DNA of 64,000 nucleotides from JAWLGZ01 sp041690635 (GCA_041690635.1 JAWLGZ010000001.1:372001-436000), one strand, 5' to 3'; positions 16,577-25,371 are shown, counted from the stretch's first letter. The notes: generated by a model not told the origin, from the letters alone. A program made the numbers and translations.

Positions 16577-16930
16577 GTCCACCCCTCGAAAAAGGCCGCT
16601 CGGACGGCGGCCGCGGGCCGCCGGGAAGCCGGAAATGGTAACCGATCGGGGGAAGGGGCGTGAAGGGTGAAGGCGGTTAACGGTTAAGAGTGAAGGGTTA
16701 AGAGCCCCCTCCGGCGAACAGCCCCGTAGGATGGGTTGAGCCCAAAGGGCGATACCCATCGATCGTGTGGTAAGGCCGATGCGGCATGGTGGGCGCCAAA
16801 AACACCTCGACCGATGGGTATCGCTGGCGCTCAACCCATCCTACATCGGCTATATCAGGATTAGGGAAAGGGATTTGGGGCGCAAGATTATGCGCCCCCT
16901 CACCCTTAAACCCTTAACCCTTCACGGCCT
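16577..16930. other. 354-base spacer with palindromic element and 7-mer repeats
   Basis: No gene is seen. The stretch contains AAGGGTT/GAGTGAA-like 7-mers on the glyA side (16661-16706), a 119-bp palindromic element (16726-16844), and the inverted 7-mers CCCTTAAACCCTTAACCCTTC near 16904-16924. Confidence 0.75.
16726..16844. repeat. 119-bp palindromic REP/MITE-like element
   Basis: The left arm GTAGGATGGGTTGAGC (16726-16741) continuing through GCGATACCCATCGATCG is mirrored by the right arm CGACCGATGGGTATCGC through GCTCAACCCATCCTAC (16808-16844), about 38 bases each with few mismatches. The arms flank a loop of about 42 bases. The GTAGGATGGGT...GATACCCATC pattern resembles dispersed palindromes known from many proteobacterial genomes. 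No transposase is nearby. Confidence 0.8.
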
Positions 16931-17848
16931 CTAAAACAGGCCGCCCTTGGAGACCGAACCGCCGGCCGCCTCAATCAGCGCATTCTTGATGGCATCGGGC
17001 GCGCACATGATGGAGGCAAAGCTGTTGCTGCCCATCATGGAGAGGTCGGGGAAGTTGATGGCGATGCGGAACTCCGCCGGCAGGGTGTAGACCTTGCCGT
17101 CTCGCACCAGCATCTCGTACGGCAGGTGGCCGGTGGAGCGGACCGGTTTGAAGTCGATACGCTCCATGATGTAGCTGTCGCCGCTGCATTTGGTGGTCAT
17201 GGCCACACCGAAGACCGTCTCCTTGCCACCGGGCAGGTCGACCCGGTAGACCTTGGAGGCGCCGCCCTTGCCGGCCGCCAGCGCCGTCTCGACCTTCTCG
17301 ACCGCCGCCTGCTGGTTGCCGTAGGCGGCCAGTTCGATGCGATCGTCGAAATAGGGCATTAGGAACTTGTAGTGGTACTTGCGCAGGTCCTTCGGCGTCA
17401 GGCCTTTGTCAGGACCAAAGGTCTGCTGACTGCCGAGCGCCTGCTTCAACGCGTCGGCCACCGGGGTGAGATTGCCGCTCATGCGGTAGGCGTGGCTCAT
17501 GTAGACCGGATCGGTGTAGGCCACCTGGACCGCGTCACCCGCCTGAGTCACGCTCACCCGCTGAACCGCCCCGAATCCGCCGAACTCGGACTGGGTCACG
17601 GCACGCTGGAGTGCGTCGGAGGTCACCGCGATAATGGTGGCCGCCGGATAGGGGGAGTACTCCCCGGCGATCTGGAAACCGGCGTCGGCCAGCTTCTGCC
17701 GGACCTCCGCCACGACTGCCGCCGGCTCACCGTTGGCTTTTTGTGCAAGGACGAACGGTTTCAGGGTTTCCGCCTGTGCGGACTGCGTGGAAACCAACAG
17801 GGCGGCGGAACAGAAAACAGCACTGACGAGCGACTTCATACTGTGCAT
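16931..17848 (-). CDS. conserved secreted protein of unknown function
   Basis: A 305-residue protein with a clear signal peptide (MKSLVSAVFCSAALLVSTQS, cleavage after AQA). The mature part contains GFQIAGEYSPYPAATIIAVTSD, VQVAYTDPVYMSHAYRM, GLTPKDLRKYHYKFLMPYF and HLPYEMLVRDG. I recall this conserved pattern from uncharacterised exported proteins of sulfur- and methane-oxidising proteobacteria but cannot assign a function. It follows the FadL-type porin by about 100 bases on the same strand, so the two may be co-transcribed. A weak DUF302-like N-terminal domain is possible. Confidence 0.75.
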   Translation of the reverse strand: MHSMKSLVSAVFCSAALLVSTQSAQAETLKPFVLAQKANGEPAAVVAEVRQKLADAGFQIAGEYSPYPAATIIAVTSDALQRAVTQSEFGGFGAVQRVSVTQAGDAVQVAYTDPVYMSHAYRMSGNLTPVADALKQALGSQQTFGPDKGLTPKDLRKYHYKFLMPYFDDRIELAAYGNQQAAVEKVETALAAGKGGASKVYRVDLPGGKETVFGVAMTTKCSGDSYIMERIDFKPVRSTGHLPYEMLVRDGKVYTLPAEFRIAINFPDLSMMGSNSFASIMCAPDAIKNALIEAAGGSVSKGGLF

Positions 17849-17952
17849 GATGCCTCCTTCGCGTCGGGTGTTTTATTGCGCAGATGGAAAGGGGGCACGG
17901 GGCTGACCCACGTGCCCCCTCTGCAGCCGGTGGCTGCGGGAACGGCAACTAC

Positions 17953-19344
17953 TCAGAAGCGGTAGCTGTACATGAACTGCCAGTTGGTCTGGCTGTGGGT
18001 AATCCGTATGCCAGTGTTGGTATTGGTCACTGCCACCTCGGGGGCATGGGTCAGCGAGAAGTTGACCTCGCTGGCGTCGCTGAAGGCGTAGCCAAAGCCG
18101 AGGGTGTAATGCTCCTCGATGATGGCCGGGAACAGCGGGTTGACGAACTGGTCCGGGATGGGATTGTCGGCGATGTTGACGCCGGCCCGCACGGTGAAGG
18201 CATCGGTCACCCGGTAAGCACCGCCCAGGCTGAGCACCGTCTGATCATCCCAGTTCTGGAACATGGTGATGTCGGCCGCTTCGCCGTTGGTGGTGAAGGT
18301 CAGGTTGAAGTTGTCCATGACGTCGGACCACTGCAGCACCTTCACGTCGGCCGCCAGCAGCAGACGGTCGTTGGGGGTGACGGCAATGCCGGCGGCGATG
18401 GTGGCCGGCCACTGGAAGTCCCGTATCGTGATCTGGCCAGGTACTGTTTGGGTGGGATTGGGGCCATCGACATCGTAAAGCACCATCACCCCGTTGCCGG
18501 TCCAGTCTTCCATGCTGGTCTTCAGGTGGTAGGTACCACCCACGGTCACCTGCGGGTTGACGCGGTAGGTAAAGCCGAGCTTGCCGCCCCAGCCATAGCC
18601 TTTCGTTGCCTGCTGGAAGTCGCCGCCGCCGGAGAAGTTGATCGCGACAGTGTCATAACCCGCCCCGACAGCTCCCTGGAGCTGGGCCCCAAGGCCAGGT
18701 GTAACCGTGGCGCGCCCGAGGACCTGCTGACCGCCAAAACCGGCCATGAAATCGGCGAATGTTCCGGCGGAGGGGTTGCCACCCTGATCCAGGACGGGCA
18801 TCGGCATTTTCAGATCAAGGCCACCCCAGACCAGATCGAGGCTACCGCCGATGGTAAGCCGGTCATTAACGTTGAAGGCAAGCGGCGCAATCAGTCGCCC
18901 CACTCCCAGTTCCGAGCGGGCGTCCTGGCCTGTCATGGCCCCCAAGAAGGTGTTGGCGGCATACTCGGTCCCCATGCCGCCTTGGGCGAAGACACCCACG
19001 CCGTAGCTCAGGTTGCCCTGGCGGGTGACCCAGCCACCCGCCGGCATGTAGTAGGCATCACCGTCCGAACCCGCGGTCATGGGTCCCCACGTCGCATCCA
19101 CGTCGGGACCGAGCCCGCCCACCGCGAGGTCGAGGCGGCTCTCGCCTTCGCGCATCAGACCGAGAGTGGCGGGATTGTTCGCCATGGCAGCCGAGCCGTT
19201 GTCGTAGGCCATTGACGCACCACCCATGCCGGTGGCGATGGGGCCGTAGCCCTCCATGTTCATACCGTTGGTTGCGTGTGCGGAAAGGGGCAGGGCCGCG
19301 GCCGCGATAGCGACCGCCGCCGTCAGGCGGTTGTACTTCATCAT
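17953..19344 (-). CDS. OmpP1/FadL family outer-membrane transporter
   Basis: A 463-residue outer-membrane beta-barrel of the FadL group, which lets hydrophobic molecules cross the outer membrane by lateral diffusion. Evidence: signal peptide ending SAHAT; the N-terminal hatch with GYGPIATGMGGASMAYDNGSAAMANNPATLG; many amphipathic strands such as VTVGGTYHLKTSM and YTLGFGYAFSDASEVNFSLTHAPE; and a C-terminal aromatic residue (MYSYRF). The ligand is unknown. It lies directly downstream of the lipoate/sulfur cluster, from which it is separated by an AT-rich 277-base spacer. Confidence 0.88.
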   Translation of the reverse strand: MMKYNRLTAAVAIAAAALPLSAHATNGMNMEGYGPIATGMGGASMAYDNGSAAMANNPATLGLMREGESRLDLAVGGLGPDVDATWGPMTAGSDGDAYYMPAGGWVTRQGNLSYGVGVFAQGGMGTEYAANTFLGAMTGQDARSELGVGRLIAPLAFNVNDRLTIGGSLDLVWGGLDLKMPMPVLDQGGNPSAGTFADFMAGFGGQQVLGRATVTPGLGAQLQGAVGAGYDTVAINFSGGGDFQQATKGYGWGGKLGFTYRVNPQVTVGGTYHLKTSMEDWTGNGVMVLYDVDGPNPTQTVPGQITIRDFQWPATIAAGIAVTPNDRLLLAADVKVLQWSDVMDNFNLTFTTNGEAADITMFQNWDDQTVLSLGGAYRVTDAFTVRAGVNIADNPIPDQFVNPLFPAIIEEHYTLGFGYAFSDASEVNFSLTHAPEVAVTNTNTGIRITHSQTNWQFMYSYRF

Positions 19345-19621
19345 TGACTCCTCGCTTGGTCTTCTTGTTTCGGGAGACCGGCCGGCCCGCTCCGGCGGGT
19401 TCTATGAAAATCCGGGCTCCCACTCACCACATAAGAATGTGGTAATACTCTTTTCAATCAAAACGGTTCGGGCGAATGCAAGTATGGCGACCATTAACCA
19501 CTTATCAAGCGTGGCTTTTAGTATTTTCTGTTATTGTAATTGGACAAAACTATCTGCCCAGTCAGTCATTTTGTCAAGACAAGGCGGAACGCTAATAAGA
19601 GAGAATATTCTTATGCGCTTA
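19345..19621. other. AT-rich spacer upstream of the FadL-type gene
   Basis: Base composition drops markedly compared with the flanks. A hairpin-forming AATAAGA/TCTTATG pair is present at 19592-19616, just after the lipS2 stop, and could act in termination of the sulfur cluster transcript. The promoter of the FadL-type gene should be here, but I cannot single out one box pair. Confidence 0.4.
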
Positions 19622-20722
19622 TCACTCTGATTGCCGGTCACGCTTACCGATTGATTCATTGAGTTGTACCCGTATCCGGCGCAGCTCCTTCGCATCGGGG
19701 GCGAACGGGTAGGAGCGGATGTCCCCGGGGCGGGAATCCCCGTACGGCCGGTTGCAGGAGGAGACGGCCGGGTCGTCGGGGCCGGGACAGCCCGAGGTGC
19801 GGAACGGCTTCCCGGACGCAATCACCCGTTGCAGGCGTTCCCCGGAAACGCCGAAATCGAGCAGTGTGCCCGTGTCATCGAAGGCCATCTGTTCCAGCCG
19901 CACCGCCTCGTGGTCGATCAGATAACGTCCGACCTGCACCCGGCGCCAGCGGTCCGGCTCCACCGCCGGCCAGTCGGCCATCAGCGAGCCCGCCTCGGGA
20001 AAGAAGGCGAACAGGTGGGTCTGCCCGCCCATGTCCCGCACCCGCTGGCACGGGGTGAGCAGTTCGCGTTCGCTCTCGCCCATGCCGCAGATGAGGTGGA
20101 CACCAAAGCGCCCCGGACCGAACAGCTCGGCGGCCCACTCCAGCACCTGCCAGTAGTGCGCCCAGCGGTGCGGACTGTTCACCTGGACCCCGCGGGTCCT
20201 TTCGAAGATCTCGGGGGTCGCCGCATCCAGCGCCACCGTGAAGATCTCGGCGCCGCCGTCGCGGAGGAGGGCCAGGTCGGCCTGGTCGAGCGTGGTCGGG
20301 TTGGAAAGGATGGAGACCGGGATGTGCGGCAGGGCGGCGACCCAGCGCTCAAGCAGGTACTGCGTGTCGCCATCCGAATCCGGGTGGGTGATCATCGACA
20401 GACACATGCGCTGAAACCGGCCGCGGTCGGCCCCGGAGCGGATCGCCTCCACAAGCTCGTCGAAACGCACCGTCGGCCACTCCACCCGGATGAAGTTGCG
20501 GTCCGCATAGGCGCACGACTCCTCGCGGTGACGTGCCAGCCCGCAGTAGGCGCAGTTGGCCCGGCACCCCTCCGGATAGGTCACCAGCAGATTGAGGCAG
20601 TGGGTGCAGTCGACCCGGTGCATCCGACCGGGCAGCAGTCCAAGGGTAATGGCCGCCGCAGTGGAGAGTTGCACGTATTCCGGCGAACGGGCATTCGCGG
20701 GCGGTGAACGCAAAGGGGTCAC
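19622..20722 (-). CDS. lipS2: radical SAM lipoate synthase component LipS2
   Basis: Radical SAM protein of 366 residues with the cluster motif EGCRANCAYCG (CxxxCxxC) near residue 55 and further cysteines at VDCTHCLN and SGCPGPDDPAVSSC. It resembles LipS2, which with LipS1 inserts two sulfurs into an octanoyl chain on lipoate-binding protein. I chose the GTG at 20722: it overlaps the lipT stop (GTGA) as at the other junctions of this operon and is preceded by GGAGG eight bases upstream. An ATG at 20770 is also in frame. Assignment rests on motif plus position in the lbpA-lipS1-slpl-lipT-lipS2 array. Confidence 0.85.
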   Translation of the reverse strand: MTPLRSPPANARSPEYVQLSTAAAITLGLLPGRMHRVDCTHCLNLLVTYPEGCRANCAYCGLARHREESCAYADRNFIRVEWPTVRFDELVEAIRSGADRGRFQRMCLSMITHPDSDGDTQYLLERWVAALPHIPVSILSNPTTLDQADLALLRDGGAEIFTVALDAATPEIFERTRGVQVNSPHRWAHYWQVLEWAAELFGPGRFGVHLICGMGESERELLTPCQRVRDMGGQTHLFAFFPEAGSLMADWPAVEPDRWRRVQVGRYLIDHEAVRLEQMAFDDTGTLLDFGVSGERLQRVIASGKPFRTSGCPGPDDPAVSSCNRPYGDSRPGDIRSYPFAPDAKELRRIRVQLNESIGKRDRQSE

Positions 20723-21765
20723 AACACCGGCCTCCGGTATTCGGGTGAGGCGATCCAGTGTCGTGACCAACCGCGATCGCCCGTATCCCCCGCCGCATCC
20801 CAGTGGAGGCGACGGTGGTGCCGCGCCAGGGAGAGCGAATCGCCGTAGCGTGCAGTCAGCTCCTCCTGATACTCCCGCAGCGGCTCCGGCCCTGCGTACA
20901 GCGCCTCGGCCGCCGCCGCACCGGCCAGCCCACCGGAGGCGACCGCCGCCGCGATACCGGCGCCGGAGACCGGGTGGGCCAGCCCCGCCGCATCACCGGC
21001 AAACAGCACCTTTTCACCCACGGCCGGTGCACGCATACCGCCCACCGGGACCGGGCCACCGGTACGGGCGAGCACGGCTGCTCCCACAGTTCCCTCAGCG
21101 GCCAGCGATGCGTGCAGCCGCTCCAGTGGTGTCTTCATATCCGCAAGCCGCCCCCGGTCCGCAGCAAAACCGAGATTGGCGCTCTCCCCGCGCGGAAACA
21201 GCCAGGCATAACCGCCCGGATAGTCCGGCCCCAGCCAGACGCGCGCCACCGACGAGGGGCGCAACAGCGGCACCCGGTACTGCCGGGAGCGGAGTGTTCG
21301 AAGCGGAGCCAGCCCCATCAGGGCGGCCACCGTCGAACGGGGACCATCCGCTGCCACCAGCGTTCGGAAACGGACGGAACCGGCCACGCCGCCGCGCAGG
21401 GTGGCGACACCGCTGCCGATGTCGAGTCCGGTCAGGCGGGTTGCGGCGACCAGCCGGGCACCGGCCGCGGCGGCCTGTGCGGCGAGCCGGCGATCGAAGG
21501 CGCCGCGGTCGATCATCACGCCCGGCATGTCGATGCGTTCCACACACCCGGAAGGGAGCACGGTCTCCAGGGCGGTTACCCGCTGGACGGCCGCGTCACC
21601 CGCAACGCCTCGCAACGGCAGCGGGATCAGTTCTGCACACTGTACCGGCGCACCGAACTGTGCACGGGCATCGATGCCCAACACCGAGGCGCCCGCCTCG
21701 GCGGCGGCCCGGGCAGCCGATGCCCCGGCAGGGCCGAGCCCGACCACCAGCACCTCCACCGTCAT
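20719..21765 (-). CDS. lipT: FAD-dependent oxidoreductase LipT (geranylgeranyl-reductase-like)
   Basis: A 348-residue flavoprotein with the dinucleotide-binding N-terminus VLVVGLGPAGASAARAAAEAG, the mid-chain GLDIGSGVATLRGG and the second FAD motif VLFAGDAAGLAHPVSGAGI. This is the geranylgeranyl reductase-like fold. In sHdr-type sulfur oxidisers such a gene (lipT) accompanies lipS1, lipS2 and slpl and is thought to supply electrons for lipoate assembly. Its ATG overlaps the upstream ligase stop by 4 bases. Confidence 0.82.
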   Translation of the reverse strand: MTVEVLVVGLGPAGASAARAAAEAGASVLGIDARAQFGAPVQCAELIPLPLRGVAGDAAVQRVTALETVLPSGCVERIDMPGVMIDRGAFDRRLAAQAAAAGARLVAATRLTGLDIGSGVATLRGGVAGSVRFRTLVAADGPRSTVAALMGLAPLRTLRSRQYRVPLLRPSSVARVWLGPDYPGGYAWLFPRGESANLGFAADRGRLADMKTPLERLHASLAAEGTVGAAVLARTGGPVPVGGMRAPAVGEKVLFAGDAAGLAHPVSGAGIAAAVASGGLAGAAAAEALYAGPEPLREYQEELTARYGDSLSLARHHRRLHWDAAGDTGDRGWSRHWIASPEYRRPVL

Positions 21766-22826
21766 TCGGACTCCCCGGAGGCGACCGCCGCCTGTATCGC
21801 GGCGACGAAATCCGCCGGCCCCAGCAGCACGGAGGTCACCCGCCGGTCGTGGAAAAATGCCTCGATGAGACCCTCGACCGACTCAAGCGGCACATCCTTG
21901 AGTTCCGCCTCCAGGTCACGGACGACCCGCTTCGGTTCGATAAAGAAGTCGCCGGTGAACCACACCTGCCGCAGCAGCGCGCGCCGCTCGTCGAGCAGCA
22001 CCGCCGCCCGCACGATACCGCCGAGGCCCCGGTGTAGCCCCTCTCGTATCGGCGCCTCGCTGCGCGGATGCCGATTCTCGAAGACCCATTCGTCACTGTC
22101 GATCACCGACAACGCCTCCCGGTAGAGCGCCTCTTCCGCCGCGCTCAGCGCGCCGGGCGCAAAACCGATCCCCAGTGCCGACCGGAAGGCGTCGGCCAGG
22201 GCATCGCGCACCTCTGCCATCGGGGGCAGCCGGCCGAGCAGCTCCTTCAGCGTCACCACCCGCTCGCGTGCCGACTGCACCGCCTTGTCGCGCAACTTCT
22301 CCGCCGGGATGCGCAGCACCGCGACCATGCGTTCAACGTCGAGGTCGAGCAGCAGGGTGCCCTGGTAGAGCAGCGAATGGCCCTCGCCGACCCCGCCGGT
22401 GCCGGAGATCTTGCGCCCCTCCACCTCGATGTCGTTGCGCGGCCGGTAGCGGGCGTTGACGCCGAGGCGGGAGATCCCCGCGGCGGCGGCCTCGCAGATG
22501 AGCCGGGTGATTTCGTCGGCGCGGGCGCCGGCGAGGGTGCGCCGATCCAGATACAGCTCCCAGCCGATCTGCGCCTCATCGAAATAGATGGCGCCGCCGC
22601 CGGTGATCCGCCGCTGCACCTCGATCCCGTGCTCACGGCAGTACCCCAGCCGCAGCTCCTGCTCCACGCTCTGGTGAAACCCGATCAATGCGGAGGGCAG
22701 AAAGCGCAGGAAGCGCAGGGTGTCGGGGGCGCTCCCCTGGTCATGGGCCGAGAGAATGGCCTGGTCCAGGGCGATATTCTCCGCCGCCCGCCGCAGGCCG
22801 GTGTCGATCAATCGGCCCGACCTCAC
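21762..22826 (-). CDS. slpl: sHdr-type lipoate-protein ligase
   Basis: Biotin/lipoate ligase family protein of 354 residues. It shows RRITGGGAIYFDEAQIGWEL (about residues 64-83), the lysine loop GRKISGTGGVGEGHSLLYQG and a C-terminal accessory domain. It loads octanoate or lipoate onto LbpA. Start is GTG overlapping the lipS1 stop (GTGA). Neighbouring lbpA and lipS genes distinguish it from ordinary LplA. Confidence 0.87.
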   Translation of the reverse strand: MRSGRLIDTGLRRAAENIALDQAILSAHDQGSAPDTLRFLRFLPSALIGFHQSVEQELRLGYCREHGIEVQRRITGGGAIYFDEAQIGWELYLDRRTLAGARADEITRLICEAAAAGISRLGVNARYRPRNDIEVEGRKISGTGGVGEGHSLLYQGTLLLDLDVERMVAVLRIPAEKLRDKAVQSARERVVTLKELLGRLPPMAEVRDALADAFRSALGIGFAPGALSAAEEALYREALSVIDSDEWVFENRHPRSEAPIREGLHRGLGGIVRAAVLLDERRALLRQVWFTGDFFIEPKRVVRDLEAELKDVPLESVEGLIEAFFHDRRVTSVLLGPADFVAAIQAAVASGESE

Positions 22827-23959
22827 GCCGCCCTGCCCCCACCGGCCACCACCGGGATGCCGCCGAGGGTTTGCGTCCGTGCCCCGCGCTCCTGCTCGGT
22901 GATTTGGTCGATATCCAGCTTCACCAGCTCCCTCCCCCCTGCAGCGTCATTGGCAACCGAGCAGCAGCCGCCGAAGGCGCGCACCGGCCGACCCAGGCGG
23001 GTCGCCAGTTCGACCATCCCCGCCGAGGGGTGGGCGATACCGTCCAGGCCCGCAAGCACCGCGTAGGCGTCCATGCGCACCTTTGCCGCGCCCGGCGGGC
23101 GGGCGCAACCGAGCAGGAGCGGCAGGTCCGGAAGCCGGCGGCGCGCATGGAGCAGAAAGGCCCCGACCGCCTCCGCATCCGGCACCCGGAACGGGCGTCG
23201 GGGATCGGCCAGGTGCGGCATGGCGGCCACCAGCACCAGCGCTGCCGGCCGCTGCCGCACCACCATCTCCAGCGCCTCCCGTTCACCGAGCAGCTCGCCG
23301 TAGTGCAGGCCCATGACGATGTGCGGCACCACGCGCAAACCGGCCGCGACCAGTGCGGCGAGACTCGCCTCGAAATCGGCCACCCGCCTCTTCAGATGGT
23401 AGACGCGGGTGACCGTCTCCTGGGCGCCGATGAGATCCAGCATGGCCGTATCGACTCCGGCCCGGGCGAGACCCTGTGCAGCCTCACGGTCCACCAGTCC
23501 GGTATGCACGGCGATGCGGAAATCGGGGTGGTGATCGCGGATACGTCGGAGGGTCGGCAGGAAAGGGGCGTACTCCACCTCGTTGGCCCGATTCGAACCG
23601 CCGGTGAGCAGCATGCCGCCGACCCCGTCGGCAACCAGCCGCTCGACCGTCTGCCACAGCCGCTCTGGCGTCGGTGCGGGAATCATCGGCTCCAGAATGC
23701 GGCCGCCGCAGTGATCGCAGCGCAACCGGCATTCGGCACCGGTGATGGAGATCGCCGGCCAGGCGGCCGGGGAAGCGGCGAGTTCAGAATCGGAGGAGCG
23801 CCGGAAGCCCGGCAGATGAAAGTCGATGGGGCGCGGAGAGAGGCCGGAGCCAGCCATGCGCCCCAGGAGTTCGCGATCGAGCCGGAGGTCGTCAAGCGAC
23901 TCGACGCGGGCGATCAACGCCTCAAGCGCGGCCGGTTCCGTTACGGGGAAGCTCAACAC
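22823..23959 (-). CDS. lipS1: radical SAM lipoate synthase component LipS1
   Basis: A 378-residue radical SAM protein with the motif ECRLRCDHCGG (CxxxCxxC, about residues 76-86) followed by the GGMLLTGGSNRANEVEY segment that binds SAM. C-terminal cysteines FGGCCSVAND may hold an auxiliary cluster used as sulfur donor. LipS1 and LipS2 together replace LipA in the sHdr-associated lipoate pathway. The GTG start at 23959 overlaps the lbpA stop by 7 bases; TTG at 23956 is an alternative. Confidence 0.86.
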   Translation of the reverse strand: MLSFPVTEPAALEALIARVESLDDLRLDRELLGRMAGSGLSPRPIDFHLPGFRRSSDSELAASPAAWPAISITGAECRLRCDHCGGRILEPMIPAPTPERLWQTVERLVADGVGGMLLTGGSNRANEVEYAPFLPTLRRIRDHHPDFRIAVHTGLVDREAAQGLARAGVDTAMLDLIGAQETVTRVYHLKRRVADFEASLAALVAAGLRVVPHIVMGLHYGELLGEREALEMVVRQRPAALVLVAAMPHLADPRRPFRVPDAEAVGAFLLHARRRLPDLPLLLGCARPPGAAKVRMDAYAVLAGLDGIAHPSAGMVELATRLGRPVRAFGGCCSVANDAAGGRELVKLDIDQITEQERGARTQTLGGIPVVAGGGRAA

Positions 23960-24390
23960 CCGCCGAAACCGTCAGCCTCCATCCTCTGCTCGAAAAGCAC
24001 CAGTGCCTCCGGGCCTTTCAGCAGGGCGACCGACTCACCATCCCAATCCACCGGCCGGATCTTCACCAGCCAGCCGGCCCCGTAGGGGTCGTCGTTGATC
24101 AGGCCGGGTTCGGCGGCGACCTCCGGGTTGGCGGCGACCATCTCGCCGCTGACCGGCGCCTTCACCGGACCGACCCACTTGCCCGACTCCACCGTGGCGC
24201 ACGACTTGCCGCGCTTGACCTCCTTGCCCAGCCGACGCGGCGTGAAGGCGACGATGACACCGGAGAGGGAGCAGGCGTAGGAGGTCATCCCCACGACGAC
24301 GTTACCGTCCGCCTCGCGCCGTGCCCAGACATTGCTGTCCACGTCGTACAGGAGATTTTCGGGAAGTTCGCATCCGCGCACGGTACTCAT
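23953..24390 (-). CDS. lbpA: lipoate-binding protein LbpA (GcvH-like)
   Basis: A 145-residue GcvH-like carrier. The lipoylated lysine lies in ATVESGKWVGPVKAPVSGE (about residue 68), and the hybrid-motif glycines NPEVAAEPGLINDDPYGAGW follow. No glycine-cleavage genes are nearby; instead the lipoate enzymes and sulfurtransferases flank it, so this is the sHdr-type LbpA rather than GcvH. Its swinging arm is thought to carry sulfur species during sulfane oxidation in the cytoplasm. The ATG at 24390 gives MSTVRGCELPENLLYD. Confidence 0.9.
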   Translation of the reverse strand: MSTVRGCELPENLLYDVDSNVWARREADGNVVVGMTSYACSLSGVIVAFTPRRLGKEVKRGKSCATVESGKWVGPVKAPVSGEMVAANPEVAAEPGLINDDPYGAGWLVKIRPVDWDGESVALLKGPEALVLFEQRMEADGFGGC

Positions 24391-24430
24391 GGGGAGTCCT
24401 GGCTGATCGATAGGGTTGTGAAGGTTTGGC

Positions 24431-24826
24431 TCAGAAGGAGAGTACCTTATCGCAGGAGAGGATGAGATCGCCCAGCACACCGCCGCCGGCCAATTCATCC
24501 ACCTCTTCGATAAGGTCGTGCTCGTCACCCATCTCGTAACCCGGGAGCGCGGGAAGGCATACCGTCAACCGCACCCCGGCCCGCTTCGCCTCGCGGATGA
24601 AATCGATGATCCGCTTGCCGTCCGCCATTGCAGCCAAGTTTTCCGCGACCCCCCGCTTGGCGAGCCGCACCGCCTCCATGGTCAGGAAGAGGTGAACCGT
24701 GGTATCCATGGAGGCAAGGATGGCTGCGATGTAGAACGGTGTGGCGCAGCGCTCGGGGGTACTCGGGCCGTGGGTCATCAGTATGACGACGGACTGCTCG
24801 CGCTCACCACTCATGGGGATCGCCAC
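24431..24826 (-). CDS. DsrE/DsrF-like protein (DsrE3-type, predicted sulfur carrier)
   Basis: A 131-residue protein with the DsrE fold: SVVILMTHGPSTPERCATPFYIA, HLFLTMEAVRLAKRG and the C-terminal LILSCDKVLSF. Cysteines at about positions 24, 87 and 126 are candidates for persulfide transfer. I prefer the GTG at 24826, since GAGG sits seven bases upstream; the TTG at 24832 and ATG at 24814 are in frame too. A terminator-like hairpin separates it from the upstream DsrE-like gene; lbpA follows 40 bases later. Confidence 0.8.
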   Translation of the reverse strand: MAIPMSGEREQSVVILMTHGPSTPERCATPFYIAAILASMDTTVHLFLTMEAVRLAKRGVAENLAAMADGKRIIDFIREAKRAGVRLTVCLPALPGYEMGDEHDLIEEVDELAGGGVLGDLILSCDKVLSF

Positions 24827-24851
24827 GTCCAACCCTCGATGCTAAGGAAGA

Positions 24852-24884
24852 GAAAAAGCCCCCGATCGAAGTCGGGGGCTTTCT
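24852..24884 (-). terminator. rho-independent terminator or attenuator inside the sulfur cluster
   Basis: On the minus strand AGCCCCCGA, loop CTTCGA, TCGGGGGCT is followed by TTTTCTCT. This strong hairpin with T-tract lies between the two DsrE-like genes. It would stop or attenuate transcription of rhd-tusA-dsrE before the lip genes. Confidence 0.85.
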
Positions 24885-24900
24885 CGGCAGGCCAAACGCC

Positions 24901-25371
24901 TCAGATGAAGAGGCAGATGTCGGACTCGCCGGCAAACTCGAAGAAGGTCGCCGCACCACCGAACTCGACATCGTCGATGAAGCTCGACGGGTTCATCTCG
25001 AACAGGTCGACGGTCATCTGGCAGGCGATGAACTTGACCTCGGCCTCCTTGCACAGGTCCCGCAGCTCTTCGAGGCTGGCGACACCCTTGGCCTTCATCT
25101 TCTGCTTCATCATGACCGTCATCATGCTCTGCATGCCCGGCAGCGCCTGCAGCATGACCGGCATCGGCATCGGCATCGGCATACCCGGGTTGCCGACCGA
25201 CGTCACCTGCAGGTTCAGATCCTTCTCCAGCAGCTTCAATCCGTAGAAGGTGAAGAAAATCTGCACTTCGTAGCCCAGCGCAGCGGCGGTTGAGGCGAGA
25301 ATGAAGGGCGGGTAACCCCAATCCAGCGTACCCTTCGTCGCGATGATGGCCAGCTTCTTTTGGTCGGACAT
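24901..25371 (-). CDS. DsrE-like protein with MP-repeat loop (DsrE2/DsrE3 type)
   Basis: A 156-residue member of the COG2210-like DsrE/DsrF/DrsH group. It begins KKLAIIATKGTLDWGYPPFI and has the striking loop GNPGMPMPMPMPVMLQALPG (about residues 61-80), followed by MMTVMMKQKMKAKG. The likely sulfur-binding cysteine is in VKFIACQMTVDLF. Such proteins work with rhodanese and TusA in sulfur mobilisation of lithotrophs. It is 32 bases downstream of tusA. Confidence 0.85.
   Translation of the reverse strand: MSDQKKLAIIATKGTLDWGYPPFILASTAAALGYEVQIFFTFYGLKLLEKDLNLQVTSVGNPGMPMPMPMPVMLQALPGMQSMMTVMMKQKMKAKGVASLEELRDLCKEAEVKFIACQMTVDLFEMNPSSFIDDVEFGGAATFFEFAGESDICLFI

Noticed and set aside
23953..24390. 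Glycine-cleavage H protein
   Set aside because: Fold and lipoyl-lysine motif fit, but no gcvT/gcvP is nearby, while slpl, lipS1, lipS2 and lipT are adjacent, so LbpA is the better call.
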